Source of the DNA: Bacillus niameyensis
GTDB lineage: Bacteria > Bacillota > Bacilli > Bacillales > Bacillaceae_C
Reading direction: 5' to 3'
Assembly (NCBI RefSeq): GCF_001375535.1
Contig: NZ_LN831197.1
Span: 2,611,230-2,675,229, forward strand
DNA length: 64,000 nt
Shown here: positions 1-7,873 of the stretch, one piece after another
Position numbering within the stretch: position 1 is the first letter of the stretch
Layout: the number at the start of each line of letters is the position of its first letter
Notes under the pieces: model-generated
Databases searched by the model: none
Seen by the model: the letters and a program-made list of their open reading frames with translations, nothing else
Told to the model about the DNA's origin: nothing
Position numbers and translations under genes: made by a program

Positions 1-366
1 CTTACGCTTTTATTTGGCTAGCTTCAGCGCATATCGACTAGCAAACTTCTACGCTTCTTCCTACGATAAGTCAACATCGGCTCATGCTTCGCCGTGTTTC
101 CTTTATCTCGGGCCAACAGGATGTTGGTCAGAACGGCGTTGCGCCAGGACGGCGCGCCTTTGGCCGTTCATCCTTAACACAAAAGTTTGTACGTCGATGA
201 GCAATGCGCTTACGCTTTTATTTGGCTAGCTTCAGGCTCCAGCGACTAGCAAACTTTCAGCTTCTTCCTACGATAAGTCAACATCGGCTCGTGCCTCGCC
301 GTGTTTCCTTTATCTCGTCAGAAGCTTAAAAAGTTTGTACGTCGCTAAACGTCGCCTTACGCTTTT
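1..366. repeat. Tandem copies of an intergenic repeat element
   Basis: Two long, near-identical segments start with CTTACGCTTTT at 1 and 209. They share the tract TTCCTACGATAAGTCAACAT, followed by a GC-richer GTGCCTCGCCGTG-like stretch ending near 110 and 317. The tract AAGTTTGTACGTCG follows each copy (about 183 and 331), and a third CTTACGCTTTT begins at 356, abutting the 3' end of the lipoprotein gene. The first unit carries about 60 extra bases (111-170). The open frame at 14-229 runs through repeat sequence and I do not take it as a gene. The segment resembles short repeats that I recall in Bacillaceae intergenic DNA. The left end may be cut by the window edge. Confidence 0.75.
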
Positions 367-367
367 C

Positions 368-1657
368 TTATTTCATCGGCAATTCAAATGTTACGGATTT
401 TTCTTTAAAGAGTCTTTTTGCATTTTCGTCGGCCAATGGGCCAATTTGGAGCTTTAATTCTTTGTAAATGCCAAATTCGTCTTCGCGGAATAAAAATACT
501 GCCAAGCCTTGGAATGTATCTCCTGGCTCTACACTACCTCGCACTGTTGGTTCGAGCATTCCTTGGGATGTCATTGACCCACGATCATCAATATGCAATC
601 TTCTATCAATCAGGAATTGTTCAAACGGAACATCACTATTGTTTTCGATTGTGAATTTGGCAGTTAAGGCTACTAGTGGGCCATCACCAAAATTTTTGAA
701 TCGTTCTTTATGTCCATCAGTTGGAGTAATGTTCGCATATTGAACTCCATTTAAAGTCACTTTCACTTTATCAATCGTTTGCGTTTCGTTAATATCTTCC
801 TTAGCGAAGAATACTTCCTTTTCTGCAATCGAATCTGTCAACATTTTATCTGGGTATAGATCAGCGGTCGCTTTTGCCTTTTCAATACCAGCATCTGAAA
901 ATGGCAGAGGTAAAACCCCTTGCTCCCCGATACGATCGCTGACATCTTCACCGCGCCACAAAGCATCAATTTTTAATATCGGTAATTGAGATTTCTCAAA
1001 TTGATCTTTCGTAATCATGAAGGCATCGAAGCCTGTAAATGTTCCTTTAGAATACAATGATGCTCCTTCAGTTGAATCATCCTTCAACCATTGTTCTCGA
1101 TCAACGAAGGTCGTACTTCTCCTAATATTCTCTGTAGCATCATCTGTTAATAGTGAGATGCCGCCAGCATAGCTCACTTCATCTTCTGATTGATTATCGA
1201 GGGTCATTTGCAAAGTTAATACATACCCTTCTTCTTCACCATCAAAATAAGATTTTGCTGATTCATTCATGTTTGTTACATGGACGATTTGATATTGATC
1301 GATCGCCATTTTAACTTGATCACTATATGTATGAGTAAAATCTGGTTCATTATTAGTGAATACGACCTCAATGTCTCCCCCTGTTAGTTCTTCAATGTAA
1401 GGATTCAACACTTCACCGGTACTAATTTTATCTTTTTCTTTTTCATCAGATACAGTATTATCTTCACCCGTATCTTCCTCATCATTCGTAGTATCATCAT
1501 TTTCGTTTTCATCATCTACGTTTTGATTGGCTACTTGTTCAGTCTCTTTATTTGGAATTTTAGCCCCTTCTTTATCTTTCTCTTTCGTTCCACACGCGCT
1601 TAATACTAAAAGTGAGATAATAGTTAAATATAGTAGTACCTTCTTAATCGACAACAC
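368..1657 (-). CDS. DUF5068-like lipoprotein
   Basis: Putative cell-surface lipoprotein of unknown function. The preferred start is GTG at 1657 (or TTG at 1654), because AGAGGAG lies 5 or 8 nt upstream; a longer frame from 1723 lacks a good ribosome binding site. The protein opens with a short basic stretch, a hydrophobic segment and the lipobox LSAC, followed by a long acidic, Asn/Asp/Glu-rich spacer (about residues 30-85). The globular remainder contains repeated beta-rich stretches and ends in a section with KERFKNFGDGPLVALT and EDEFGIYKELKL. From memory these match the DUF5068 family of Bacillus lipoproteins. The gene is monocistronic, and its 3' end abuts the repeat block. Function is unknown; the lipoprotein call is firm, the family name less so. 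Confidence 0.75.
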   Translation of the reverse strand: MLSIKKVLLYLTIISLLVLSACGTKEKDKEGAKIPNKETEQVANQNVDDENENDDTTNDEEDTGEDNTVSDEKEKDKISTGEVLNPYIEELTGGDIEVVFTNNEPDFTHTYSDQVKMAIDQYQIVHVTNMNESAKSYFDGEEEGYVLTLQMTLDNQSEDEVSYAGGISLLTDDATENIRRSTTFVDREQWLKDDSTEGASLYSKGTFTGFDAFMITKDQFEKSQLPILKIDALWRGEDVSDRIGEQGVLPLPFSDAGIEKAKATADLYPDKMLTDSIAEKEVFFAKEDINETQTIDKVKVTLNGVQYANITPTDGHKERFKNFGDGPLVALTAKFTIENNSDVPFEQFLIDRRLHIDDRGSMTSQGMLEPTVRGSVEPGDTFQGLAVFLFREDEFGIYKELKLQIGPLADENAKRLFKEKSVTFELPMK

Positions 1658-1986
1658 ATTCACTCCTCTAACAAACCTAAATTCAAATGCGTTTTTCATC
1701 TTACCATTCTCTTCACTGTACAAATAGGCTTATTTCGGATTTCGAAACTAATTTCCTAGACAATAGAGAGAAAAGTATGATTTTACCCAAGGAGTTCATT
1801 GAAAAAACAAGTAAAAGGTACTGATTCATTTGAACGAGACATAGTTCTTCATGAAATCGCAAACTGACCTTTTTCTTTATTTGCTAAATAAACGAAACCA
1901 ATTATAAATCCCTTCGTAGAAATAGGTAGCAGAAAAGTACTCGCATTACCATTCACATAATTCAAATTAAAGAGGAGGAATTTTCT
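1658..1986. other. Intergenic region between divergent genes
   Basis: This stretch holds the divergent upstream regions of the lipoprotein gene and the UPF0145 gene. Apart from the two ribosome binding sites (AGAGGAG on the minus strand at 1663-1669, GAGGAGG just before 1987) I see no convincing promoter, hairpin or gene. Confidence 0.4.
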
Positions 1987-2307
1987 ATGCTTATTGTAAC
2001 TACAGAAAATATAGTCAATCATAAAATTAAGGAAGTGAAAGGACCTGTATTTGGTTTAACTGTTCGTGCACGTGGAATCGGAAAAGATATCTTCGCTTCA
2101 TTTAAAGGTCTAATCGGCGGGGAAATTAGTGAGTATACCGAAATGTTAGAGGATGCTCGTAAACAAGCTGTGGACCGAATGGTAGAAAATGCAAAAGCAA
2201 TGGGTGCGAATGCGATTATTATGATGCGCTTTGACTCAGGCGAAATCGGTCAAAATATGAGTGAAATTGTTGCTTACGGTACAGCTGTTATAGTGGAAGA
2301 GGAATAG
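1987..2307 (+). CDS. UPF0145 (YbjQ-type) family protein
   Basis: Small cytoplasmic protein of 106 residues, the usual length for the YbjQ/UPF0145 family, sometimes called a heavy-metal-binding domain. Family features are visible: the N-terminal VTTENI, the central RARGIGKDIFASFKGLIGGE segment, EMLEDARKQAVDRMVENAKA, and the ANAIIMMRFD core followed by a C-terminal AYGTAV strand. The start is supported by GAGGAGG eight bases upstream. A small membrane protein follows six bases downstream, and a terminator closes the pair, so they form a two-gene operon. The biological role of the family is not established. Confidence 0.88.
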   Translation: MLIVTTENIVNHKIKEVKGPVFGLTVRARGIGKDIFASFKGLIGGEISEYTEMLEDARKQAVDRMVENAKAMGANAIIMMRFDSGEIGQNMSEIVAYGTAVIVEEE

Positions 2308-2313
2308 TTTATT

Positions 2314-2541
2314 ATGGAATGGATCATTGGCTTTTATGGATTATCAATACTTGCTGTCATCATTTTAGCAATCGGTTCCTGGTTTATTTGGGATCGCCGC
2401 TATAAAAAAACAGATCAACAAAAAGTTCCCGAAGGATATATTCGTACAAATGAAGTTTTCATCGATCCTACTACTGAGAAAAAAATGGTCGTATATTTTC
2501 ATCCAGACACTGGGAAACGGTTTTATAAAGAAGATATCTAA
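2314..2541 (+). CDS. Small membrane protein, unknown function
   Basis: A 75-residue protein with one N-terminal transmembrane segment (about residues 4-26) and a basic, hydrophilic tail containing EGYIRTNEVFIDPTTEKKM and ending HPDTGKRFYKEDI. The gene begins six bases after the UPF0145 stop and is followed at once by a terminator, so it is almost certainly co-transcribed. I do not recognise a named family. The compact tail with an Asp-Pro and a His-Pro-Asp motif suggests a small folded cytoplasmic or extracellular module, but no function can be assigned. Confidence 0.7.
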   Translation: MEWIIGFYGLSILAVIILAIGSWFIWDRRYKKTDQQKVPEGYIRTNEVFIDPTTEKKMVVYFHPDTGKRFYKEDI

Positions 2542-2542
2542 T

Positions 2543-2571
2543 AAGCTCTGATCGGTTTCAGAGCTTTTTTA
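2543..2571 (+). terminator. Rho-independent terminator
   Basis: AAGCTCTGA (2543-2551) pairs with TCAGAGCTT (2558-2566) around a six-base loop and runs into T residues. It closes the UPF0145/small membrane protein operon. Confidence 0.9.
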
Positions 2572-2656
2572 TATAAAAACGAAAACAAAAACTCCATCAT
2601 GTTATAATAGGTCTATCCGACTTTTTTACCGGGATTTCGACATGGAGTGAATCGTT

Positions 2657-3598
2657 TTGCAAAAACCAATTGATAATCTGTTAAAAGGATTTAAAATCGG
2701 CTTACCGCTGCTTTTACTGATATGTGCTGGAATTGAATTAATAAAAATGATTAAAGATATGAATTTCCATTTACTTTACTTAGAATGGAATGAACTAAAG
2801 ACAGGAAGAATTCTCATCATTTTCCTCGTTGCCCTTTGTGCAGTTTTACCGATGGTTTTTTATGATCTTATTCTTTTAAAAGCGTTGTCCATCAAGCGGC
2901 CTTTTAAGAAAAATTTAAAACAAGCCTTTATAGTCAATACAGTTTCTAATTTTATTGGCTTTGGTGGAATTGCTGGATTATTACTGCGAAGTTATTTTTA
3001 TTCTTCCTATAAAAAGGAAAAACAAACATTAATCAAGGATATAACGACTGTCACACTCTTTACCTTAACAGGAATGTCTGTGCTTGCATGGATTATATTA
3101 CTTAGCCATCGTGATCTTATCTATGACACAACGATTTATCTAATTGCAGTTATTATTATGGCCTTATATTTGCCTTTCATAATTGGTTTTCATTCCTTAC
3201 AACATAAACGTGGAAAAAAATCACTAATGACTTTAAATATCGGGGCAAAGCTTGTTCTCACTTCATTACTGGAATGGCTTGCCATTTTTCTTTTTATTTG
3301 GTTCATTAGCATTTCTCTACAATTGCCTATCCAATTCCATCTATTATTTCCCATTTTTATCGTTGCCTCATGTGCTGGAATTCTTAGTATGATTCCAGGT
3401 GGAATGGGCTCTTTTGATGTAATTTTTCTTTGGGGATTGGAAAGTGTTGGCGTCCAAAATGAACAGGGACTTGTATTGCTAATTTTTTATCGAATTGGAT
3501 ACTACCTAATTCCATTCTTGTTGTCTTCATTATTATTCATCAAGGACTACACAAAAAGGTGGAGAATATTATGGAAAGATCTAGTGGGTCAGAGATAG
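2657..3598 (+). CDS. MprF-like (LPG synthase transmembrane domain) integral membrane protein
   Basis: Polytopic membrane protein of 313 residues, related to the N-terminal flippase-like half of MprF (LPG_synthase_TM, formerly UPF0104). About seven to eight hydrophobic segments are visible. Family signatures are NTVSNFIGFGGIAGLLLRSY around residue 95-115 and IPGGMGSFDVIFLWGL near residue 250. The C-terminal aminoacyl-transferase domain of full MprF is absent, so it should not itself lysinylate phosphatidylglycerol; a lipid transport role is an inference. The start is TTG at 2657 with GGAG nine bases upstream. A TATAAT at 2603-2608 may be its -10 element. The stop codon lies inside the convergent hairpin shared with fni. 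Confidence 0.82.
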   Translation: MQKPIDNLLKGFKIGLPLLLLICAGIELIKMIKDMNFHLLYLEWNELKTGRILIIFLVALCAVLPMVFYDLILLKALSIKRPFKKNLKQAFIVNTVSNFIGFGGIAGLLLRSYFYSSYKKEKQTLIKDITTVTLFTLTGMSVLAWIILLSHRDLIYDTTIYLIAVIIMALYLPFIIGFHSLQHKRGKKSLMTLNIGAKLVLTSLLEWLAIFLFIWFISISLQLPIQFHLLFPIFIVASCAGILSMIPGGMGSFDVIFLWGLESVGVQNEQGLVLLIFYRIGYYLIPFLLSSLLFIKDYTKRWRILWKDLVGQR

Positions 3599-3626
3599 CT
3601 TATAAAAAGTCTATCCCTGACCCACT
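3583..3626. terminator. Convergent hairpin between the MprF-like gene and fni
   Basis: AGTGGGTCAG (3583-3592) pairs with CTGACCCACT (3617-3626), extended inside by GATAG/CTATC. It ends both converging transcription units. There is no clear T-tract on either strand, so termination efficiency is uncertain. Confidence 0.65.
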
Positions 3627-3634
3627 TCATCTAT

Positions 3635-4672
3635 TTAGATCTGGACTCGATCCGTCTTTTTTAATTGTTGTAAGGTTGAGCAACCAATACCAAACATCGC
3701 CATCTTCAGTTCTAATTCTCTCGTTTCCATCACTTGTAATACTTTATCAGTTGATTCGATCGCTTCTTTAAGAATAGATCTGCCGAATCCAACCATATCC
3801 GCTCCAATTGCGAGAGCTTTTGCCGCATCTAATCCCGTTTTCATACCTCCACTAGCTACGACTGGTTGTTCATGAACCTTTTCTCGCACAGAAATTATAC
3901 TGTTTGCTGTTGGAATTCCCCATTCACTAAAAGCTTCTGCTGCCTCTCTTTTAACTAAATCCTTCGCACGGAACTTTTCCACTTGACTCCAAGACGTTCC
4001 GCCTGCTCCAGCTACATCAATAAAGGAAATTCCGATATCAGTTAATTTCTTTGCAGTGTCGCCATCAATTCCCCAGCCAACTTCTTTAACACCAACAGGA
4101 ACATCCAATTCTTGACATAACTTTTCAATTTTCGATAATAAATCTTTAAAGTTCGTATTTCCCTCTTCCTGAATTACTTCTTGAATCGAATTTAAATGAA
4201 GGACAAGCATATTAGCTTCTGTCATATCAATAATCCTTTTACACTCATCAGCACCAAATCCATAATTCAATTGGACGGCCCCAAGGTTTGTGATAATCGG
4301 AATGTTAGGCGCGTATTTTCTTACTTGGAAGGAGGAACGATGTTGCTCACTTTCAATAAGTGCTCGAGTAGAACCGAGAGCCAAAATCCATCCCCTTTCC
4401 TCAGCAGCCTCTGCTAGATTGCGATTAATTGTTTCTGCAAGAGCTGCACCGCCCGTCATAGAGCTGATCAAGAAAGGTGTTTTGCAAGTGGACTCAAGAA
4501 AACTTGTCTTTAAACTAATTTCCGCAAAATCAACTTCGGGTAGAGCATTATGGATAAAGGAGATCTTTTCAAATCCAGTTGAAATATTGTCTCCAGTCAC
4601 TTTCTCATTTAAAGTGATCTTAATATGTTCGGATTTTCTTTGATTAATGAAGTCAGACAAAATGACACCCAC
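3635..4672 (-). CDS. fni: Type 2 isopentenyl-diphosphate Delta-isomerase
   Basis: FMN- and NADPH-dependent interconversion of isopentenyl and dimethylallyl diphosphate, the last step of the mevalonate route to isoprenoid precursors. The 345-residue length is typical. Seen: RKSEHI near the N-terminus, the FLISSMTGGA segment, a LVLHLNSIQEVIQEEG substrate loop, VPVGVKEVGWGI, and the FMN phosphate-binding ASGGMKTGLDAAKALAIGAD region. The best start is GTG at 4672, though its ribosome binding site is weak and a TTG 12 bases on is possible. It is the last gene of the mvaK1-mvaD-mvaK2-fni operon, 17 bases after mvaK2. It is unrelated to the type 1 (Nudix) isomerase. Confidence 0.94.
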   Translation of the reverse strand: MGVILSDFINQRKSEHIKITLNEKVTGDNISTGFEKISFIHNALPEVDFAEISLKTSFLESTCKTPFLISSMTGGAALAETINRNLAEAAEERGWILALGSTRALIESEQHRSSFQVRKYAPNIPIITNLGAVQLNYGFGADECKRIIDMTEANMLVLHLNSIQEVIQEEGNTNFKDLLSKIEKLCQELDVPVGVKEVGWGIDGDTAKKLTDIGISFIDVAGAGGTSWSQVEKFRAKDLVKREAAEAFSEWGIPTANSIISVREKVHEQPVVASGGMKTGLDAAKALAIGADMVGFGRSILKEAIESTDKVLQVMETRELELKMAMFGIGCSTLQQLKKTDRVQI

Positions 4673-4689
4673 TTTCCATTTTAAGTAAA

Positions 4690-5802
4690 CTATTCATACT
4701 CGATCGAAATCGAAGCTCCTGTCTCTGTTACATTTAAATATAAAGGATCGATTGAAGCAGCAGCCCATTCTTTTTTTAATTTTTCTACTTGAACTTCATC
4801 GTTAACAAAAGCAATCCCACAGTCACCACCACCAGCGCCTGAAGATTTTCCACTCCCATATATTTCAGCAATTTGGATTAAAGTCTTTAAAGTTATGGTC
4901 TCTATGCCCGCTTTCGAGTATTGATCCAACTCCAACAGGGCCTCGCGATTTTTCTTAAGAGCAAAAATGGCCTCTTCACTATTATTTTCCGCAAAACTGC
5001 GCAATAAATCATTCACTGCCTCGGCGCTTTTATCAAGAAACTGTTGATAAAACTCTAGATTCTCCGTTTTTAATTGATGAACTTGGTGGACCATTGGGCC
5101 AGTGGCTGCTGATTTCCCTGTCCATCCCACACAAAGTTTAAGATTGGTCGGTGGAATTAAAGGCTGAATCTTAAGCTTCGGCCAAGCCTCTTCTAAAAAC
5201 TGAGAAATTGGCTTGCCCGTTTCAAGCTGATTCAATAACCATTCTGCATCAAAGGTTGTATAGTGAATCCACCCTCCATAGGTTGCTGCCGCAATATCAG
5301 CGCATGAACCATTTCCTTGAGTCATAAAGTGGGATATGGCAGCTAACTTAAAGATCAGTTCCTTTTCAGGTGGGATTTTTTCCTCATCGTAGAAATGAAT
5401 AAGTGCCGTAATGACTGCAACAACGACAGCAGCACTAGAACCGAGTCCATATTTTTTCCCAGAAGGATCATCTAAATCACTCTTAATAGATAGTGAGAAA
5501 GGTCGTTGTTCTATGGAATATTCTTTCAACAGCTTATTAAAAATAGTTATCGCACTTCGAATAAACGATAATTTCGCACTACTTTCACTAAACTCTAAAT
5601 CATTTTCAACAGCTTGCCAAATAACATCATCTAAACCTAATTGCGCAAGATAGAGATGGTTTTGCTCACTTGAAGTGATTTTAGCATTAAGAAAACGGTC
5701 AACTGCAATGACAACGGATGGTTGCCCTGGCTCAGTCACAGCATACTCACCAGCTATAAAAAGCTTGCCTGGAACTTTCAAATGATATGTAGGCTGAGAC
5801 AC
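4690..5802 (-). CDS. mvaK2: Phosphomevalonate kinase
   Basis: GHMP-family kinase that converts 5-phosphomevalonate and ATP to 5-diphosphomevalonate in the cytoplasm. The N-terminal VPGKLFIAGEYAV segment, the GHMP glycine-rich ATP loop KYGLGSSAAVVVAV (about residues 115-130) and the C-terminal GSGKSSGAGGGDCGIAF motif are the expected three GHMP motifs. The 370-residue length fits bacterial phosphomevalonate kinases. It starts with GTG, whose first base is the last base of the mvaD stop (TAGTG), indicating translational coupling. Position between mvaD and fni confirms the pathway. Confidence 0.94.
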   Translation of the reverse strand: MSQPTYHLKVPGKLFIAGEYAVTEPGQPSVVIAVDRFLNAKITSSEQNHLYLAQLGLDDVIWQAVENDLEFSESSAKLSFIRSAITIFNKLLKEYSIEQRPFSLSIKSDLDDPSGKKYGLGSSAAVVVAVITALIHFYDEEKIPPEKELIFKLAAISHFMTQGNGSCADIAAATYGGWIHYTTFDAEWLLNQLETGKPISQFLEEAWPKLKIQPLIPPTNLKLCVGWTGKSAATGPMVHQVHQLKTENLEFYQQFLDKSAEAVNDLLRSFAENNSEEAIFALKKNREALLELDQYSKAGIETITLKTLIQIAEIYGSGKSSGAGGGDCGIAFVNDEVQVEKLKKEWAAASIDPLYLNVTETGASISIEYE

Positions 5803-6821
5803 TATTCCTCTTCCTTCCTGTTTTTAAAATCGGAAGTAGATAAATAAGTAACACCTTGTCCTGGGTGACAAACAAAGATTTTTTGGACAGTTGGCAATTC
5901 TGAAAGGGCGGCTTGAACCCTCTTCTCATCTTTCCTTTCACAAATTATCTTTACATTTGGCCCAGCATCGATAGTAAAATATGCTCCAATTCCGTTTGCC
6001 CGCAGCTCCCATACCTGCTCCATCACATCAAATGTTGCCCCTTGCCAATATAGAAATGGTGGGTCCGCTCCTAATGTTGTCGCATGCATCTTAAGCGCAT
6101 TTTTCTCAAGAACATTTCCTATCACTTCAAAATCTTTGTTAGCAATGGCGGATTTCGCTATGACCAACTCCTCTTCCACTGCCTTCAACCAGCCCGAATA
6201 AAACGGAGATGTTTCGACCGTCCGTCTCATTCCTTCTCTACTTAACACTTTCTTTCTCTTCGATTCAACAAGAACAGAAAAAATCGTTAAATCCCACTCT
6301 TTTTCATCTAAAAGCGGTTGAGCAAATGAATCTAGACCATCTTCTCTTTCGCCCTTTTGCCATTCGACAAATCCTCCATAAATAGAACGACAGGCAGATC
6401 CAGAACCTTGGCGCGCTATTATGGACAATTCACGTTCATCTAAATTGAGACCAATCGCTTTTGAGGCAGCCGCAGCGAGAGCGGCAAACCCGGAGGCTGA
6501 TGAGGCAAAGCCCGCTGCTGTTGGAACACTATTCATTGAGTCCACAATTGCATGAACATCTTTTCCAGCCAAAACCCGTATTTTGTCAAGAAAGCGACTA
6601 ATTTTACGTGTTTCTTCTTCATTTTCCTGTTGCCCATTCAACAGAAATATATCAGCAGCTAGATTAGGAGAAAACTGTACAGATGTTGTCGTATAGAACT
6701 GATCCAATGTGATGGAAACACTACTGTTCATAGGTAAAAATAGTTTTTCATCACGCTTTCCCCAATATTTTATTAACGCGATATTTGTGTTCGCTCTTGC
6801 GATTGCCTCCAATGATGACAC
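5802..6821 (-). CDS. mvaD: Diphosphomevalonate decarboxylase
   Basis: ATP-dependent decarboxylation of mevalonate 5-diphosphate to isopentenyl diphosphate. The family N-terminal motif NIALIKYWGKRDE is at about residues 13-25. PMNSSVSITLD follows, then the phosphate loop PTAAGFASSASGFAALA, and a C-terminal YFTIDAGPNVKIICE segment typical of this enzyme. The length of 339 is normal. The stop codon overlaps the GTG start of mvaK2 by one base, and mvaK1 lies 45 bases upstream. All members of the cluster run in one direction. Confidence 0.95.
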   Translation of the reverse strand: MSSLEAIARANTNIALIKYWGKRDEKLFLPMNSSVSITLDQFYTTTSVQFSPNLAADIFLLNGQQENEEETRKISRFLDKIRVLAGKDVHAIVDSMNSVPTAAGFASSASGFAALAAAASKAIGLNLDERELSIIARQGSGSACRSIYGGFVEWQKGEREDGLDSFAQPLLDEKEWDLTIFSVLVESKRKKVLSREGMRRTVETSPFYSGWLKAVEEELVIAKSAIANKDFEVIGNVLEKNALKMHATTLGADPPFLYWQGATFDVMEQVWELRANGIGAYFTIDAGPNVKIICERKDEKRVQAALSELPTVQKIFVCHPGQGVTYLSTSDFKNRKEEE

Positions 6822-6866
6822 TCCTTTAAAAACACGATATAACTAAAATCTTATAAATTGAACTTT

Positions 6867-7823
6867 CTAACTAGGGCTTTCCCCTGCTGTAAAGTGCCAT
6901 GTTTGACTAGCTTCACCAGCAAGAAATGCTTCTTCTAGCTGTTTCACATGATTTAAATCTTTTGCAAGGGCAATAATGCAACCGCCCCTTCCACCACCAG
7001 TTAATTTGGCACCAAGAGCACCGGCCTTTCTGGCAATATCCACTAACTGATCAATACCTTTGTCACTAACACCGAGTTTTACTAATTCTGTTTGGGCTGC
7101 ATTCATAATATTGCCAAGTTGTTTCGTTTCTCCTTCTACTAAAGCCGCTTTAGCTTGATGAGCAAGCTGCCCTAATAGATCAATCGATTGACTAATCATC
7201 TTTGGAGCAATTTTGAACGTTTCCCTTATGGCCCCTACAGCCTCTCGTGTATTACCAATTCGTCCAGTATCAACAACTACAAGATGAAAAGGGGTATCAA
7301 TGTGCAAATGCTTAACTTCTTGATCTTTTTCAAACCAGATAGAATGGTCACTAGATGCTGCGGCCATATCGATCCCACTAGGGTTCCCATGAGCATATGT
7401 CTCAGCAACCTCTACTAGTTCCATTAATGTGTCCTTTGTTAAGTTTTGTTCGAAATATTTATATAAACTTTTCACGATAGCAATTGCACTCGCAGCACTT
7501 GATCCGAGCCCTCTTCCAATAGGGATGGAAGAATGGATTCGAATTTTTAAACCTTTTGCAGGTTGCTCCAAATATTTCAATGTTTCTTTTATACAAGCTG
7601 CAATTCCAGCTAAATTGTTCGGCACTTGATCAAGCAAACCAACATAATAACGACAATCAAACATGATCATCGATTTCGATATTCCTTCAACGATCGATTC
7701 AACATGCAGTGTAGGAAAAGGAAGTGCGATCGCTGGTTTGCCATACACAACAGAATGCTCACCAATTAAGATCAATTTACTATGAGCACTGCCAACTGCT
7801 ATTTTGTTGGGAAATGTAATCAT
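6867..7823 (-). CDS. mvaK1: Mevalonate kinase
   Basis: GHMP kinase performing the first phosphorylation of mevalonate. Visible motifs are KLILIGEHSVVYGKPAIALP near the N-terminus, the ATP loop PIGRGLGSSAASAIAIV (about residues 105-120), the GNPSGIDMAAA segment and the C-terminal GAKLTGGGRGGCIIAL motif. I take ATG at 7823 as start because GAGAGGG lies six bases upstream; an in-frame TTG at 7829 would be too close. It is the promoter-proximal gene of the mevalonate operon. No HMG-CoA synthase or reductase gene is in the window, so the upper half of the pathway must be elsewhere or the substrate must come from outside. Confidence 0.95.
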   Translation of the reverse strand: MITFPNKIAVGSAHSKLILIGEHSVVYGKPAIALPFPTLHVESIVEGISKSMIMFDCRYYVGLLDQVPNNLAGIAACIKETLKYLEQPAKGLKIRIHSSIPIGRGLGSSAASAIAIVKSLYKYFEQNLTKDTLMELVEVAETYAHGNPSGIDMAAASSDHSIWFEKDQEVKHLHIDTPFHLVVVDTGRIGNTREAVGAIRETFKIAPKMISQSIDLLGQLAHQAKAALVEGETKQLGNIMNAAQTELVKLGVSDKGIDQLVDIARKAGALGAKLTGGGRGGCIIALAKDLNHVKQLEEAFLAGEASQTWHFTAGESPS

Positions 7824-7873
7824 ATGCAACCCTCTCTTTATGCATAAACGTCCCTGCTATAATAGTATAGGGA

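Noticed and set aside
14-229. Open frame of 71 codons across the left repeat block
   Set aside because: It lies inside tandem repeat sequence, has no ribosome binding site and no protein-like composition.
4290-4643. Plus-strand open frame opposite fni
   Set aside because: Shadow of the fni coding sequence without a start signal.
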